Shown: piece by piece, positions 9,712 through 22,009 of the stretch
How positions within the stretch are numbered: the first letter of the stretch is position 1
Layout of the letters: each line of letters starts with the position of its first letter
Assembly (NCBI GenBank): GCA_024752435.1
Contig: CP103033.1
Coordinates: 992,001-1,056,000, forward strand
Direction: 5' to 3'
DNA: 64,000 nucleotides
Origin: Allantophomopsis cytisporea
Lineage: Eukaryota; Ascomycota; Leotiomycetes; Phacidiales; Phacidiaceae
The notes under the pieces: generated by a model
What the model was told of the DNA's origin: nothing
Databases searched by the model: none
Seen by the model: only the letters and a program-made list of their open reading frames with translations
Translations under genes and position numbers: made by a program

Positions 9712-11458
9712 CTAGTAATTTTGTAATCTCGGACCACCAGGCGGTGGGCTCTCGACCCTCCCCTCAGCACTCACAGCTTGTCCAGGGAACCCGCCAAACT
9801 GCTGCGGTACATGGGCTGGAGAAGCATATGAGCCAGGAATTGGCACAGCCTCATACGTCTGCTCGCCCGGCGCACTTGGAGCATGTTCGACACGGCGCTC
9901 CTGCTGGGAGTTCTCGAACGTACTTGGAGCAGCGGAGTTCAATCCACCAGGACTAGACTTTGGCGTAGCGCCATGGACCCTAACTGGTGGTGCTTGCAGC
10001 GTGAATGGCTTGCTTGCTTGGGACATGCTTGGCTTGGCCTCCACGAATCTTGTGCCTGGCTGGTAAACGTCACCCTCCTCGGCATCGCCAGCGGAGTCAA
10101 AGCCCTTGGAGTACGCGGTGGCTGGGAAGCGGGGTGACTTTGCAGCCGTGGACCAAGATGGTGAGAGTGGACCGAAGCCCGGGGTATTAGGAGCGGACTG
10201 TGAGCGAAGCTGTGCGAGGTACAGGTCAGAACGCGCGCGGTCACGGATGTCCATTGATTTGCGCAGCTTGCGCTTTGACCAGTAGCGGTAGAAAACGATG
10301 CTGTAGATCAGGATGGTGATTGTTTCGACTACAACTTCAATTATGCAGCAGACAAGGGACCAGGACTGTAATGGAGGGTTAGCAGGGCAGATGGGATGAA
10401 AGGAGGGCAGAAGCTTACTTGGAGGCGGCAGACGAGTGCATAGTCGACTTTCTCCTGGAATAGCTGTCGACGCTTATTGTCGACGCACGACCAACCCCAA
10501 ATATCCTTGTTGTTACTTGAATTTCGCGCTCCCTGGAGAATACCGGCTGCGAAACCCCACATGATTGTGTTGAAGATGAAGAAACCAATTGCGAAGAGCG
10601 TGTAATAGACTGCTGTCTTCTCTGCTCGCTTGTGACCACCGCGCCAGTAGGCCCAGAGGATGATGAGGGATAGAGCGAGAGATATGCAGGCTACAGCAAG
10701 ACAAACATATTGGGGCCAGGTCTTGGTGCCAACGGCCCAGGCGGGTAGGTTGTTTCGGGTAGGGAGAGATTTGGTGGCGTTGAAAATGGTGAATGTTGCG
10801 GAGAGCATAGAGAGAACGATAAGACTGCAGCTGAAGTTGACGAAGCGGAGAACAAGTTTTGCAATTCTGACTCTGGTCTTGACTTTCTATAAAGGCTGTT
10901 AGCAGTTCTCTTACTTAATGTTTGTTGGATGACCTACTAAGTCCTTGGCTTGCTCCTTCTCTGTCAACGCTTCTTGCTTCTCAAGAATCTGCTCTTCTCT
11001 GAACGTCGGACTCAAAGGATTATCGATCTTTCTTCCAGGAGTTCCAGGTACTTTCATCGCACTCTTCAAGGGTGAAGCAGGTGTTTGTGGAATCTCGACA
11101 CCTTGATCATGCCGCGATGGTTCATTTTGGCTGATGTAGCCGAAGCCGATGTCTGAAGGTTGTGATTGAGGTATCTGGTGACTTGTTTGTGACATCGTCT
11201 CTGGTGGATCTTCGAACGGTGATCGTCCAGTTTCTGATGGTTCAACAGGCGAGTAGACCGCTGTGGCCTCGGCGAATCTTGGTGTGCGCGGTACTTTGAG
11301 TGATGATTCTGATGATGATGTTGAAGAATTACGTTCTCTTGTGTTTGCCAAAGGCTCAGGCCTTTTCCTTGGGGCTATTATGGCGAACGTCAGCATGGTA
11401 AGATTGGATGGAGCGCCGATGTCTCTACAATGTAGGAGTACATACCTAGAGAAGCCAT
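9712..11458 (-). CDS. Four-TM fungal membrane protein of unknown function
   Basis: Four exons on the minus strand are joined with consistent phases: 11446-11458, 10938-11374, 10419-10886 and 9712-10365, giving 523 residues. Exon 1 is only 13 bases (MASL plus one base). Residues about 5-150 are polar and rich in Ser, Pro and Glu. Four hydrophobic helices follow: around FVNFSCSLIVLSMLSATF, YVCLAVACISLALSLIILW, TLFAIGFFIFNTIMWGFAAG and SLVCCIIEVVVETITILIY. Between helices three and four, the conserved WGWSCVDNKRRQLF and VDYALVCRLQ patterns occur. A Ser/Pro-rich cytosolic tail completes the protein. The layout is MARVEL-like, but the family name is an inference. The tail contains several Ser-Pro and Thr-Pro sites. 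Confidence 0.85.
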
Positions 11459-13201
11459 AATATGTGACGCACCAAAAAAACAAGACTATTTGAAATGAAA
11501 AGTACAACAGCTCTACTTGGGATGTTGACAATGAGACCCACAGAGTACGACTCTTGTAGAGCGATATGAATATGAAGAAATAAAAATTTGAAGAGACCAG
11601 CTGCTGACAGAAGCAGAGTCGTTCAAACGGATGGGATGAAGCTCAGTTTTGTGTAGGGCGCTTGCACTCTGTGAAAGTCTTATTTTAGAATGACTTGAGA
11701 TTCGAGGGATATGAGGGCGCTATGAGTAGTGCTCCGAATGGGTGTACCGGCCAGATGCTGAGAGCTTTCCAATGGGATGCAGGTCGAGGTAGGTCAAGGT
11801 GTATCGACAGGGCCAGTGGTTGGACAATCACAGTCGGCAACAGCCTGAAGCTCAAAATAGACGCTATATTGGAAAAGCTGCGAGATGTCCCCCAAGATGC
11901 ACTTTAATCATCTGCTCCCCCGTCGGAGGATTTGCAAAGGGCTTCCCACAGCTACTGACAAGGCTGGATTTGTCGGTCGACGATGTAGATCTCTCATCCA
12001 CCACGATGAAGCACGATTTGAGAAACAAGGCGCTTTGAACTCCACGATAATCGTGAAAGAAAAGAAAAAGATAACAAGAGAAAACTCTTACTCAATGCCA
12101 ACGATTAAGCAGAACAGTGTCACCTACAAAGTACTCGGTGCCGAATACAACATATGGATAGCACATAGCACACACCATACCCTGAAGGGCGGGGAAAGAT
12201 GTTCTCCAATAGTCAAGGCTGACTTCGCGCCCAGCCTACCGCCGTGCTGTCGCATGGGCAAAGAGCAGTAGCGGAAACAACAGCAGACATTGGTTGAGTG
12301 GTTGAAGATGCATACAAACCCCGACAGGGACACGGAGAGAAGAGAAGCCTTTCAGGTCGGTGGTTGGTTGGTGCATTGGAGAGCACATGCAGTATCCAAC
12401 AGAGCCAGACAGGGACCCTGGGCGCATCCGCTGTGATGGAGTGATGATGGACCAATAGGATGAGCGTGTATCGAGATGAGACCAGAGGTGAGCGGCTACA
12501 TCGATATCGCTGAGTCGATCTGTACCCTAAAGTACTATCTACCGCGAGACCCCATGCGCGAACTCAATGTGACAGCGCGAAGGAAAGACAGCAGAAATTG
12601 ATGAGGGGATTGCGAGAAATGGCATGGTTGACTGAGGGTATTGATATGCTATTTTCCACCCTCACCATCTCTTCCAGAGACTTTATGTCCAGAATCCTGT
12701 ACAGTCGCGACAGTGTAGAATTGATGGCGTACTCATACCTCACCAACCAACATCGGTGGCAAGTTTATGCATGTCAGCTCTTCTCATCACCAAGAAATGT
12801 GGTGAGCAGGACCCCAGCATTGCACATTATGCATACGGAGGAACAATACGCGAGAGCACTGGGTCTGGATGTCGACAACTCATCTCAGGACCAGAGTGTA
12901 GAGTATCCTACTACAATCTAACGACTCTATTGATAGTGACATTGTTTGTTGACATTATGTGTTTAAGTTGATACCCTGATTACTTGGATGACTGCTCTAG
13001 TTGAGTTGTTACAGTGTAACTTAGACGACTTGGTGCGCACAGTCCATTGCCATTACCAATGTCAGACCCCCACGGACGTCCATCTTTGCCCCACCATCAA
13101 TTCCAGAATATTCAAGTCAGGGATAACGCAAGAGCCCAAAGACACGTACAACATTAGTCAGTTCCTCGTCGATATCAAAGTGAAGCATCATAGTAGATTA
13201 A
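11459..13201. other. Long intergenic, no gene supported
   Basis: It contains the leader of the divergent four-TM protein gene (to about 11650) and then about 1.5 kb with only short overlapping frames on both strands. Near 13140-13200 the translated sequence (SQFLVDIKVKHHSRL) may be the decayed N-terminal part of the NACHT gene that follows. Confidence 0.5.
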
Positions 13202-15526
13202 CAATCTCCAGGCCGAGAAGACCTGCTCCGGCTTCTACCAGTTGCACAGAATGCTCCTTTCAATTCATATGTCCGACAACATGAGCCCCTCTGCCTCCCC
13301 AATACGCGTACCGGTGTTCTCCAAGAGATAATATCATGGATTGAAGAACATGGTGAAAGACGTATCTTTTGGCTTAACGGTTTGGCGGGCACTGGAAAAT
13401 CCATCATTACCCGTACCATTACGCGCAAATATTATGAGGATGAGCGATTAGGAGCAAGCTTCTTCTTCACAAGAGGCGGCGGAGACGTTAGCTATGCCAG
13501 CAAGTTCTTTACCAGCATTGCTTCTCAGTTAGCACACCAGTCAGATGTTCTCAAAGATCACATCTGCGAAGCTATTGCGAAGGACCACGACATCGCCAGT
13601 AAAGCGCTTCATGATCGATGGACTCGTCTCATCTTGACCCCACTATCAAAACTAGAGGCCGGTTCACTTAAGTCACCACTTCTTATTGTAATCGATGCCC
13701 TAGATGAGTGTGATGGAGACGAAGATATAAAAATATCCTTCGATGCCTAGTGGAACTGAACAGTAATATTCGACTTTATGTCTTTTTTACCAGTAGACCA
13801 GAAACTCCGATTCGACTTGGCTTCCGTGCGATATCGGGGATTGTATATCACAATCTTGTCCTCCATGATGTACTCCGGCATATTATAGATCAGGATATTT
13901 CGGAGTTCTTCCGTAAGGAATTTAAAGAGATGGGAGAATCCTTTGAAAGTCTTGCTGATGATTGGCCTGGCAATGAGAAGGTTACTCTGCTGGTCCAGAG
14001 AGCTGAGGGTTTGTTCATTTATGCTGCAGCAGTATGTCCTTGACCACCTGAAGACCGTCTCGAAGTCTTCTTTCCCAGTGATTGTTTTAACAACAATAAT
14101 GATTGGAAGAACAACGTCTCCTTTACATCGCCAACACAGGAGCTCGACAAGATATACGTTCAAGTCTTGCAGCATTCATTCAAGAACGTTCAACAAGGCA
14201 AGGTTCAGCTGGCCGACACTTTTAAGCAAGTAGTTGGGTCCCTCGTCGTCCTATTGGAACCGCTTTCAGTTCCTGCTCTCTCCGAGCTGCTTGGTCTTCC
14301 CATAAACTCAATCAATCTAAGGCTACGGCTCTCATATTCAGTTCTTAACATCTCAGAAGACCCGATAGCTCCTGTACGCCTATTACATACTTCCTTCCGA
14401 GATTTCCTCCTAGACAAGCAGAGATGCCATGATCCAATGCTCTGGGTGGATGAGAAGCAACGGCACGGAGTCTTGGCTTAATGCTGTATGCGGGTTATGT
14501 CTAGTAAGCTAAGAAAAGACATCTGTGATATGCGCAAGCCAGGCTCATCTGTGAAAAGGATGGATAGAAGTCGATTAGAACAGCATATTCCTCCAGAAGT
14601 TCGATATGCATGCATGTACTGGGTTCAGCACCTTCAGAGGAGTGATACCCAGCTCTATGACCAACTTTATCAATTCTTGCAAGACCATTTTCCTTCACTG
14701 GCTTGAGGCCCTCGCCTGGATAGGGAAGATATCAGAAGGAATTCTTGCAATAGTCTCCCTGGAGGCTCAAATTTCTGTGAGTGTTTCGTAGCAACAAAAG
14801 TAAACGTGACTAATATCTATCAAGGCCGACAACAACCCTGATCTACATACATTCATAAATGATGCAAAACGATTCGCCCTATACAACCGACTCGTGATCG
14901 AAGAGTCACCCTTCCAAATATACTGTTCGGCTCTTGTCTTTGCCCCAGAGAAGAGCATTGTCCGAAAACGATTTGAAGAGTGTATCCCACGTTGGATCCA
15001 AAAGAAACCAAAAGTGCAGGAAGATTGGAACTCTACGTTGCAGACGCTCCAAGCCCACTCAGACTATATCAGCTCCGTGGCTTTCTCGCCGGACGGCAAG
15101 CTGGTCGTATCGAGCTCAGACGATAGGACAGTCCGACTCTGGGATGCCGTGACTGGCGCAGCATTGCAGACGCTCGAAAGTCATGGACGCTTGGTCAAGT
15201 CCGTAGCCTTCTTCTTATTAGCTGGCAGGCTGATCGTGTCTGGTTTTGACGATAAGACAGTTCGGCTCTGGGACGTAGTGACTGGAGCAGCGCTGCAAGA
15301 GCTCGTGGCCTACTCGGACTCAATCAATACGTTGGCCCTCTCGCCGGAGAGGTATACTCTTTCTAAGTCAAACGATTGGGTGGTAGAATGGGACTCAAAT
15401 ATTCTCCGGCTTTCTCCTGAGTATCGAGCGATTTGTATAGCTGTTTGGAATGAAAGTGTTGTGTTAGGACACGAGTCTGGGAGAGTCACCTTTCTCGAAT
15501 TTCAAGAAGGGCCCAAGAGTATATGA
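13202..15526 (+). pseudogene. Broken NACHT-WD40 STAND protein (HET-E-like NLR)
   Basis: The order is NACHT then WD40, as in fungal HET-E/NWD proteins that mediate non-self recognition and cell death. The P-loop GLAGTGKS is at 13379-13402, Walker B (LLIVIDALDECDG) near 13680-13717, and the sensor stretch VFFTSRPETPI near 13780. Family motifs LLHTSFRDFLLD (about 14380) and WLEALAWIGKISEGI (about 14698) follow. After a 48-base intron (14777-14824) come two good WD repeats and a decayed third. At least four lesions break it: a lost base in an A run at 13729-13733, an in-frame TGA at 14041, an in-frame TAA at 14479, and one extra T at 14688-14691. The N-terminal effector domain is not identifiable and the WD array is short. 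Codons between lesions remain well preserved, so the decay looks recent. Confidence 0.88.
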
Positions 15527-16206
15527 TGCAGTGGTAGTATGTAGACTACTGCTAAGGTTAGCACAGGTTGTATTGTATATCGTATTCTATTTGCAACCAT
15601 TCTGATTGATCAATTGATTTTCTGAACACCAAGAGTCGAAACCAAGAATCGAAACCAAGAATCGAAACCAACAATAGTATTGAGAATAACGAAGATATGG
15701 AGACAATTGATTGCAGTAAAAAGAACTACTCTGCGGGACGACGTTGGTTGGTCACGCACTTCCGCATCTTGTAAAGTATCAGATTATTTAATTGATTGAA
15801 GGAGAGAGGGAGCAGGGTTCTACTTTGCAGCTATCTATACTACGTTGTGATGTGGTGCCTAATCCGGTAATAGAATGAAAGTAAGAAGTAACTTTCGCAC
15901 CAATACTCTGGTGAAGTACTGGTATTGACCACACATGTTGAGAGTTATTCATTTACTATGAGTCGATTTCGTGATCATGAGCGAGGGTAAAACGTGCTCT
16001 GTTCTCGTCTGTCGGAACGATGTAGCCCAGTTTAATGATGTCATCTGACTTCGACTTCGATATGTTAGAAAGTACCTTGAGTTGAAGTATCTTTACAATT
16101 GCAAACACAGAATCATATATTTTCTTCAGTTTTATATATCTGCTATTCACGTTGATAATCTCCTGGGAAAATTGAATAACTTTTGATCTCATAGCCTCCC
16201 GCAAAG
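15527..16206. other. Intergenic, no gene seen
   Basis: No gene is seen between the broken NACHT gene and the MFS gene. One short tandem repeat is present (15628-15672). Confidence 0.6.
15628..15672. repeat. Tandem 13-14-mer repeat
   Basis: About three near-identical copies of a unit of the form AAGAATCGAAACC lie 100 bases after the broken NACHT gene. Confidence 0.85.
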
Positions 16207-17922
16207 ATGAGTGGAAACACAAGTGATAAGAAGCCACCGATTGGTCTCAAATGGCGCTCTAACACTCTTTTCATTCTATCGACAGTAGGCATTGGACTTT
16301 TTACAGTAAGCTCAAGGTTTCCCATATATCAAGAAAATCGTTGCTCAACAGGAGACTTGCATTCTGTAGAGCTCCTTGTACATACCAAAATCAGAAGATG
16401 ACCTCGAGCTCAGACATTTCAATTCTAAAATACCAATCCCACCCTTTTCATCCCCGTCGCCCTCACTCAATACAACTAACACACCCAGGATCTTTTCCTC
16501 TACGGCCTCATAGTCCCCATTCTGCCCTTCATTCTTTCCTCGCGCCTACACATCCCACAATCCCAGATACAATCCCGCACCTCTCTTCTGCTGGCCGTTT
16601 ATGCCGGCGCATCAGTCTTGTTCTCATTACCTGCAGGCCTTCTAGCCGACCGCCTCTCCTCCCGTCGTATTCCCTTTCTTCTAGGTCTCCTCTCGCTCCT
16701 TCTCGCTACCATCCTCCTCTACCTAGGTCGCAGCCTTTCCATTCTGATTTTGGCGCGCGTATTACAAGGCACGTCAGCTGCCGTCGTCTGGACTGTTGGG
16801 CTGGCACTTGTTCTCGACACCGTTGGTAGTAAGCGCTTGGGTGTGGTGATCGGCACCATATTCTCGTTCATTTCGGTAGGTGAGCTTGCCGCGCCTGTGT
16901 TGGGCGGCGTAGTCTATGCGAAAGCCGGATATGCGGGCGTCTTCGGCATGGGATTCGGGATCTTAGGACTCGATTTTGCGATGCGGCTTGTTGTGATCGA
17001 GAAGAAAATCGCCCTGAAGTATCTACCTCCGTCTCTTGCCTCGCCAGATTCGAACACCAACTCAAGAGATGAGGAAAACAGCGCTGGTGGCGAGGGAGAA
17101 AATGTTGATGCTGAGCCAGACGAGTTCTCCCCCCTGATTCCAAACTCCACTGAAGCCGCGCCCACCCGCTGGGATATTAAGTCTTCCTCCCGCATCAAGA
17201 ATGCCTTCCCTATCCTGCATATTCTCTCCGACCCACGTTGCTTGACTGCCGAATTCGTAGCCTTTACGCAAGCAACCCTCCTCGCCGTCTTCGATGCAAC
17301 GCTACCAACAGAGGCGCAGTCCCTTTTCGACGTGTCCGCTCTTCAAGCTGGCCTTCTCTTCGTGCCCCTTGTTCTCCCGTACTTGCTTCTCGGGTCAGTT
17401 GCTGGCAAGGCGGTTGATCGATATGGGCCAAAGCCGGCAGCTGTGCTGGGTTTTGTGTTCTTGATGCCTGTTTTAGTGCTGCTGAGAGTGCCGCATGCAG
17501 GTGGGATTGGTGAGGTGATAAAATTTTGTGTCATTGTTGCCCTTTGTGGGGTGGGTTTGGCACTGATTAGTGCTCCTAGTATTGTAGAGGCAAGTTTTGT
17601 GGCGGAGAGATTTCATAGTCAAAATGAGGGGATTTTTGGGGTGGATGGGCCTTATGCGCAGCTTTATGCTATCAATTCGATGGTAAGTAAGACTGAGTGC
17701 GATCTGAGGAACCTCTATGAGGGGATGAGGAGTGATGCTAACGGTATGCAGGTTTTCAGTGCAGGGTTGACAATGGGTCCACTTGTTGCGGGAGCACTGA
17801 GGGATAGGATTGGATTTGGGAATATGAATGCTGTTGTTGCGGGTCTTTGTGGGATTACAGGTGCGCTGTCGTTTATATATCTGGGCGGGAAACCAAGGGT
17901 TTTCGAGAAGAGGGGCTATTAG
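16207..17922 (+). CDS. MFS transporter, DHA1/vesicular-amine-transporter-like
   Basis: Three exons fit: 16207-16305, 16489-17682 and 17752-17922. They give 487 residues in the plasma or vacuolar membrane. The introns are 183 and 69 bases. The second is a multiple of three and free of stops, so it could be misread as coding, but it has GTAAGT, a GCTAACG branch and TGCAG. The sequence shows about 12 hydrophobic helices with a polar loop rich in Asp/Glu/Asn after helix six (about residues 185-215). The MFS motif A form GLLADRLSSRR lies after helix two, and a motif-C-like ISVGELAAPVLGGVVY is in helix five. The arrangement resembles the DHA1 drug:proton antiporters and vesicular amine transporters. 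The substrate is unknown. Confidence 0.85.
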
Positions 17923-18378
17923 ATCTTAGATATGGTGTATAACTTGTGTTGTATTTCGGTCGATCTGAGGATTGTATATTAGGTAAATTTATATTTGTAA
18001 CTACGGCTTGGAATGAATCTACCAATCATGTAGACATTATAATATTAAAAAATATGCGACTCTTGATAGCTATGTTATACAAATAAACCTTTAAAATTCA
18101 ATATGTATGTGGCTAAACGATCCTATCGCTATCAAGATTTATAGACTCCTGAAAGCTGTGTTGTTTCCAACGAATGGACTGCAACTCGAGTTCTACCGTA
18201 TTGCTACACTACGGAAGATATATGTAAGTGTGCTAGCATCAATATGCTCAAGATTTCGAAATTTGGTAGAATGAACATCCAAAAGACATCCCAATGAACA
18301 TCAATCTCGAAATTTCATCAACTTCGAATTACGGTCGCAATGACAACGTTCTATGGACTAAGTTTCTATAACCTTGAC
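17923..18378. other. AT-rich intergenic between convergent genes
   Basis: This is the shared 3' flank of two convergent genes. It is AT-rich and holds nothing else recognisable. Confidence 0.6.
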
Positions 18379-19290
18379 TTACGACGCAGCAACTTGACAA
18401 CCCTCGTTTGAACGGGGACTACACTGATATTGTCCCAGCGGAACTGTCTTCTCGCCCGTATAAAGATCATAATTCCAGGCACCAGGTCGAACGATCTCGC
18501 CCGCATGAGTTGTCAGGATACAAACAGGATTCATTTTCAAGCTGTCACCGACACGCTCCCCAACAGCAGCAACAACCTTCACAGTCGGCTCTACTTCAAA
18601 AAAGACATTCCGCTCCTTGGTTGGTTCTGACATGATCGTAAGCTTCTCGAGCTCCACATCGTGTCTCTCGAAGATGTCGCACACATGGTGCCAAAGCTCA
18701 CGCAGCCGTTTGACCATGAGCCCATTTTGTTGCGGATACATGGGATGTACCCAGTCAATAGCGAGGGTGAACTCTTTCAGGCCAGAAAATTTCTTGATGG
18801 CAGGCATGTTGTCGTAAGTAAAATAGTTGTTCTGCCAGCCTGCGCTACCATATGGCCAGTTTCTAGCTGTAGAGCAAGATTCTGTGACCAGCTTAATCTT
18901 GCGGATGTGTGGCATATGGTTCATGTCCAGTGGGATCAAATGGTGGCTAAGTCGCTTGCCATGCTTATCAAGCAACTTGTCAAGTCCGCTCATCATATAA
19001 TCGTAAATGGCATTCATGCCCCTGAGAAGGAACTCGTTCTGAGAGTAGAAGAGGCTCCAACTCTCGTCCCTAAAAAGCTTACAGACGTATACTTGACTAG
19101 GTATATCGTCCCACCTTTTGGGATCAGACTTGTCGATTGGAGTGGCACTGACAACAGCTTGGGTAAAGATTGCCTCGCGGATCTCGTAAGGAAGTTTTGC
19201 GAAGGAAGAGTTGTCGAGAGCTTTCTGTGTGTTACGACTTTTCCTGGGCGAGGAAGGACTGTCCATGCTTGAGATAGTTGCAGAGAACAT
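18379..19290 (-). CDS. F-box-like/2EXR-related protein, function unknown
   Basis: This is a single exon of 303 residues. Near residues 29-45 it has FAKLPYEIREAIFTQAV, an F-box-like or 2EXR-like helix pair, followed by VYVCKLFRDESWSLFYSQNEF, which also fits that family. The rest has a conserved-looking IRKIKLVTE segment and a region resembling the variable C-terminal halves of these proteins. No transmembrane segment or signal peptide is seen. The start at 19290 could also be the next Met, eight codons in. Fungal proteins of this type have no assigned biochemical role; a role in substrate recognition for SCF ligases would be a guess. Confidence 0.65.
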   Translation of the reverse strand: MFSATISSMDSPSSPRKSRNTQKALDNSSFAKLPYEIREAIFTQAVVSATPIDKSDPKRWDDIPSQVYVCKLFRDESWSLFYSQNEFLLRGMNAIYDYMMSGLDKLLDKHGKRLSHHLIPLDMNHMPHIRKIKLVTESCSTARNWPYGSAGWQNNYFTYDNMPAIKKFSGLKEFTLAIDWVHPMYPQQNGLMVKRLRELWHHVCDIFERHDVELEKLTIMSEPTKERNVFFEVEPTVKVVAAVGERVGDSLKMNPVCILTTHAGEIVRPGAWNYDLYTGEKTVPLGQYQCSPRSNEGCQVAAS

Positions 19291-20099
19291 CTCTGCTTTT
19301 AGACTTAATTGAATTGGTCAACTATGAGTTTGTTATCTGTTGCGTAAGTATTACGAAGGCTATAACCGATATAAGCAAGATATTTCAGGATAGCAAATGG
19401 CGTTTGATATAATAGACTGACTCAGGGATACCGTGATGCTCAGTATAATATAATAGTTAGGTATGACTGAACAAGTTATAAAAGTAGCATTTCCAAGATC
19501 AGAACAAGGATAGAGAACAATTGTAAAGCCGAAGACTATGAGATGACCACATATAGTAGAATGATCGATAGCTGTAGGATGGCCGTGGATTTTTGAGACG
19601 ACCCAGGACGACAAAATGGCTGACGATTGTTAGATAAGTGATGGAAGCTGGATGAGCGATGACTATTGAATGGGTGGTAACAGCTAAATGAGAGGAATAA
19701 GTTATGGATGAGGATAGTAGAATGATCGAGGATAATAAAGAGACTGAGGATGATAGAATGATCAAGATGACAACGTTCTAGAGTGATAGAGTAATTTGTA
19801 TAACGGCGGAAGAATGTGCAGAAGGATAAAAAGATACTCGAAATAATTTCAAGTTTCAGGAGAGTTTCTCTAAGAAATATATAACATTGACGAGGACATT
19901 AAGGTAGCACATATAAAACGCTTAATACCCACCCTAATAACGCCATTAAACAGACTGGCCCAAAGACGACTGAGCTGAGCACTACAGTGTGCGAATCCGA
20001 AACTGTGCCTGAAAAATCACTTGTGGAGGGAGTGCTTATCCCCGCTTGGGCGATGACTGAACAATGACTATATCAATTCGGAAGTATTTGGCCCTCACT
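19291..20099. other. AT-rich intergenic, no gene seen
   Basis: From 19380 to 19790 the DNA contains many loosely repeated words of the form TAGAATGATCGA/TGAGGATAG. They look like a decayed low-complexity stretch and do not code. Confidence 0.5.
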
Positions 20100-20811
20100 C
20101 TACCCCATCACATATTCAACCTCACGATAGCCCTCCACACCAAACCTCTCCATAAGCTTTTCAATTCTCACATCCCCCAGAAACCCTTCAAACTGCAACT
20201 CCAGCTCGCCAAAATAATTCGCACTCTCGGAAACCTTGACGAAGCCCACACTCTCGAAAAGGTTAATACTTTTCACATTCTTACTCCCAATCTTGACCCT
20301 AAGCTGCAATAACTGCATCTTTGCCTGGCCCTGTGAGACTTTGTACTCATCCAGAATCTTTTCAAGATTGGTTTGGATGTAGTGCAAGAAAGCAAGCACC
20401 GTGGCGCGGCCGTAACCCTTTCGGCGCAGGGCGGTAGGTGCGATCATTAGCTCGATCTCGCCGATGCACCCCTCATCATCTTCGTCTGCTGGCGTCAAGA
20501 ATAGATTGACATCGCCGATCATGCGCGATGGACTGTCATCGTCGCTGCTCAGGGTTGTGGACAAGGAGGGTTGGCATGCTATGAAGGTCAACTTATCGGC
20601 GTCGTTGCGCCAGCTTTTTTGCATGGAGTATTCTTCCGAGAGGGAGAGTGGTTCGGAGGCCGTAGCTTCTTGGATATCCTGATATTTGTTAGATGATCTG
20701 GTCGTTTAGCCTGTAGTTGCAGTTGACCAACCTCATCTTTCATCCATTCGTGGTAGGTTGGCACATGTCGGCTTTGGTAAGGAACTAGTAACACCCGTGA
20801 TGTAGAAATAG
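20100..20811 (-). CDS. GNAT N-acetyltransferase, NAT9-like (5' exon unresolved)
   Basis: Two exons are clear: 20732-20811 and 20100-20678, with a 53-base intron. The first reads ISTSRVLLVPYQSRHV then TYHEWMKDE, and the second starts DIQEATASEPLSLSEEYSMQ, together the signature of the NAT9 branch of GNAT acetyltransferases. The acetyl-CoA binding motif is RRKGYGRATVLAFL, and NLFESVGF lies near the C-terminus. NAT9 relatives are reported to acetylate alpha/beta tubulin or act on microtubule stability; that role is from the family, not from this sequence. No in-frame ATG precedes the first exon as drawn. A short upstream exon is expected (an ATGCGC lies at 20874-20869 and an AG at 20813-20812), but no donor gives the right phase, so the start is open. 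Confidence 0.78.
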
Positions 20812-22009
20812 CTAAGCGTGGTCATCAGAGAAGGGTTCACAAGATGTTCTCCTATATCTCAATACAACGCGCATGGTCAGATGAGGAAGAATGATGGTAT
20901 AGGCCAGATTAATAGACGAAATTCGGATCAGTGAAGGGCATCAGAAAGTTGGGCAGGCATGATAGCTAAGAGCCACCCCAATGACAGAACAGGGCTGCTC
21001 AAGTATCAGATCTAGAAAAACCGAAAGTTTGAAAAGACTAAGGGAGTGATGAAAGTGAAGGGACAATCAATAATAGGAGCAAGAGTATCAGACATAAGTT
21101 GAAAGGAGCTCGAATCACTCACGTGACTTTGCTTCTGAAAACCATACTTGTAAAGAATGCAGAGCTTTATTGAACCGGGAAGGCAGTGACAACAAGGAGA
21201 AACCGGTGACTGACCTACATCTTTGTTCAACAACATGATGCTGCTTGTGAGCCTGAATGATCCTTTGATGGAATCCTGAGGGCTTGCGGCGATATTGAAA
21301 TCTTTGCGCGCACGGTCGGAAGGAAAAGCGAACGGCAATGCCTTGATTAGGAATTCCCGTTACGTGTGACATATCAAGGAAACTTGGCCGACCCAAGACC
21401 TCCATTCTCACTTCGACTCTGTTACATGGCATTGTCGCTTCACCATCTTGGTTGAGGACTATTGACAATTTATTTGGAAGTGGAAAACCCTGTTTGGTCT
21501 TTTCAGCAGCATTTCTGGAAAGTATCTGTACATTCTCAATAAGTCGTCCCAACAGGTCCCGAAGTCGCCCACCAGCAGTATCTCATACTAACCCAAGCTC
21601 AGAGCCACGGACCATCGGCCACATCCAAACTTGATCAATTCCGCCACATATCAAGTCGGCAATATTCCACAACTGGAAAGCACATGAAAAATGTTCCAGA
21701 AAATCACATTAAGCTACCTTTTGCTTCCCCTCTTCAAGCACAGATTTTTCAACTCACTTATCAAAGGATCTTCTGCTCAAGGGCCGATTGTTCAAGATCC
21801 GCCCCACTCAACATGCACAAGTTCCTGGCTCCTGATCCATTTCCCCCGTATCATGCATCTATGAGGTGAGTCCATGCCATTGAGGAGAGATACCATAAGT
21901 ATAAAGGTATGGTGCTACTCTCCTAGCAGAAATTCTCATCACAGTCTTTTCATTGACTTGATCTTTTACTATATTTCCTTTACAAAAGATCCTTTGGTGA
22001 ACGTCTACC
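20812..22009. other. Intergenic, promoter side of the hexose transporter
   Basis: No gene is supported. Open frames near 21115-21552 (minus) lack any recognisable pattern. The last 100 bases before 22010 are CT/AT-rich, as is common for fungal promoters. Confidence 0.5.

Noticed and set aside
11885..12921. Short plus-strand frames upstream of the NACHT pseudogene
   Set aside because: They overlap each other in different frames, lack motifs, and have no credible splice sites.
17683..17751. Reading through the 69-base, stop-free stretch in the MFS gene as coding
   Set aside because: It has perfect GTAAGT, GCTAAC and TGCAG signals and would insert 23 polar residues into a transmembrane region.
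18661..19272. 203-codon plus-strand frame over the F-box-like gene
   Set aside because: The minus-strand frame has recognisable F-box-like motifs and a normal start; the plus frame has none.
21115..21552. 145-codon minus-strand frame between the NAT9-like and hexose-transporter genes
   Set aside because: No recognisable domain, no support from start context or neighbours; kept only as an unassigned open frame.
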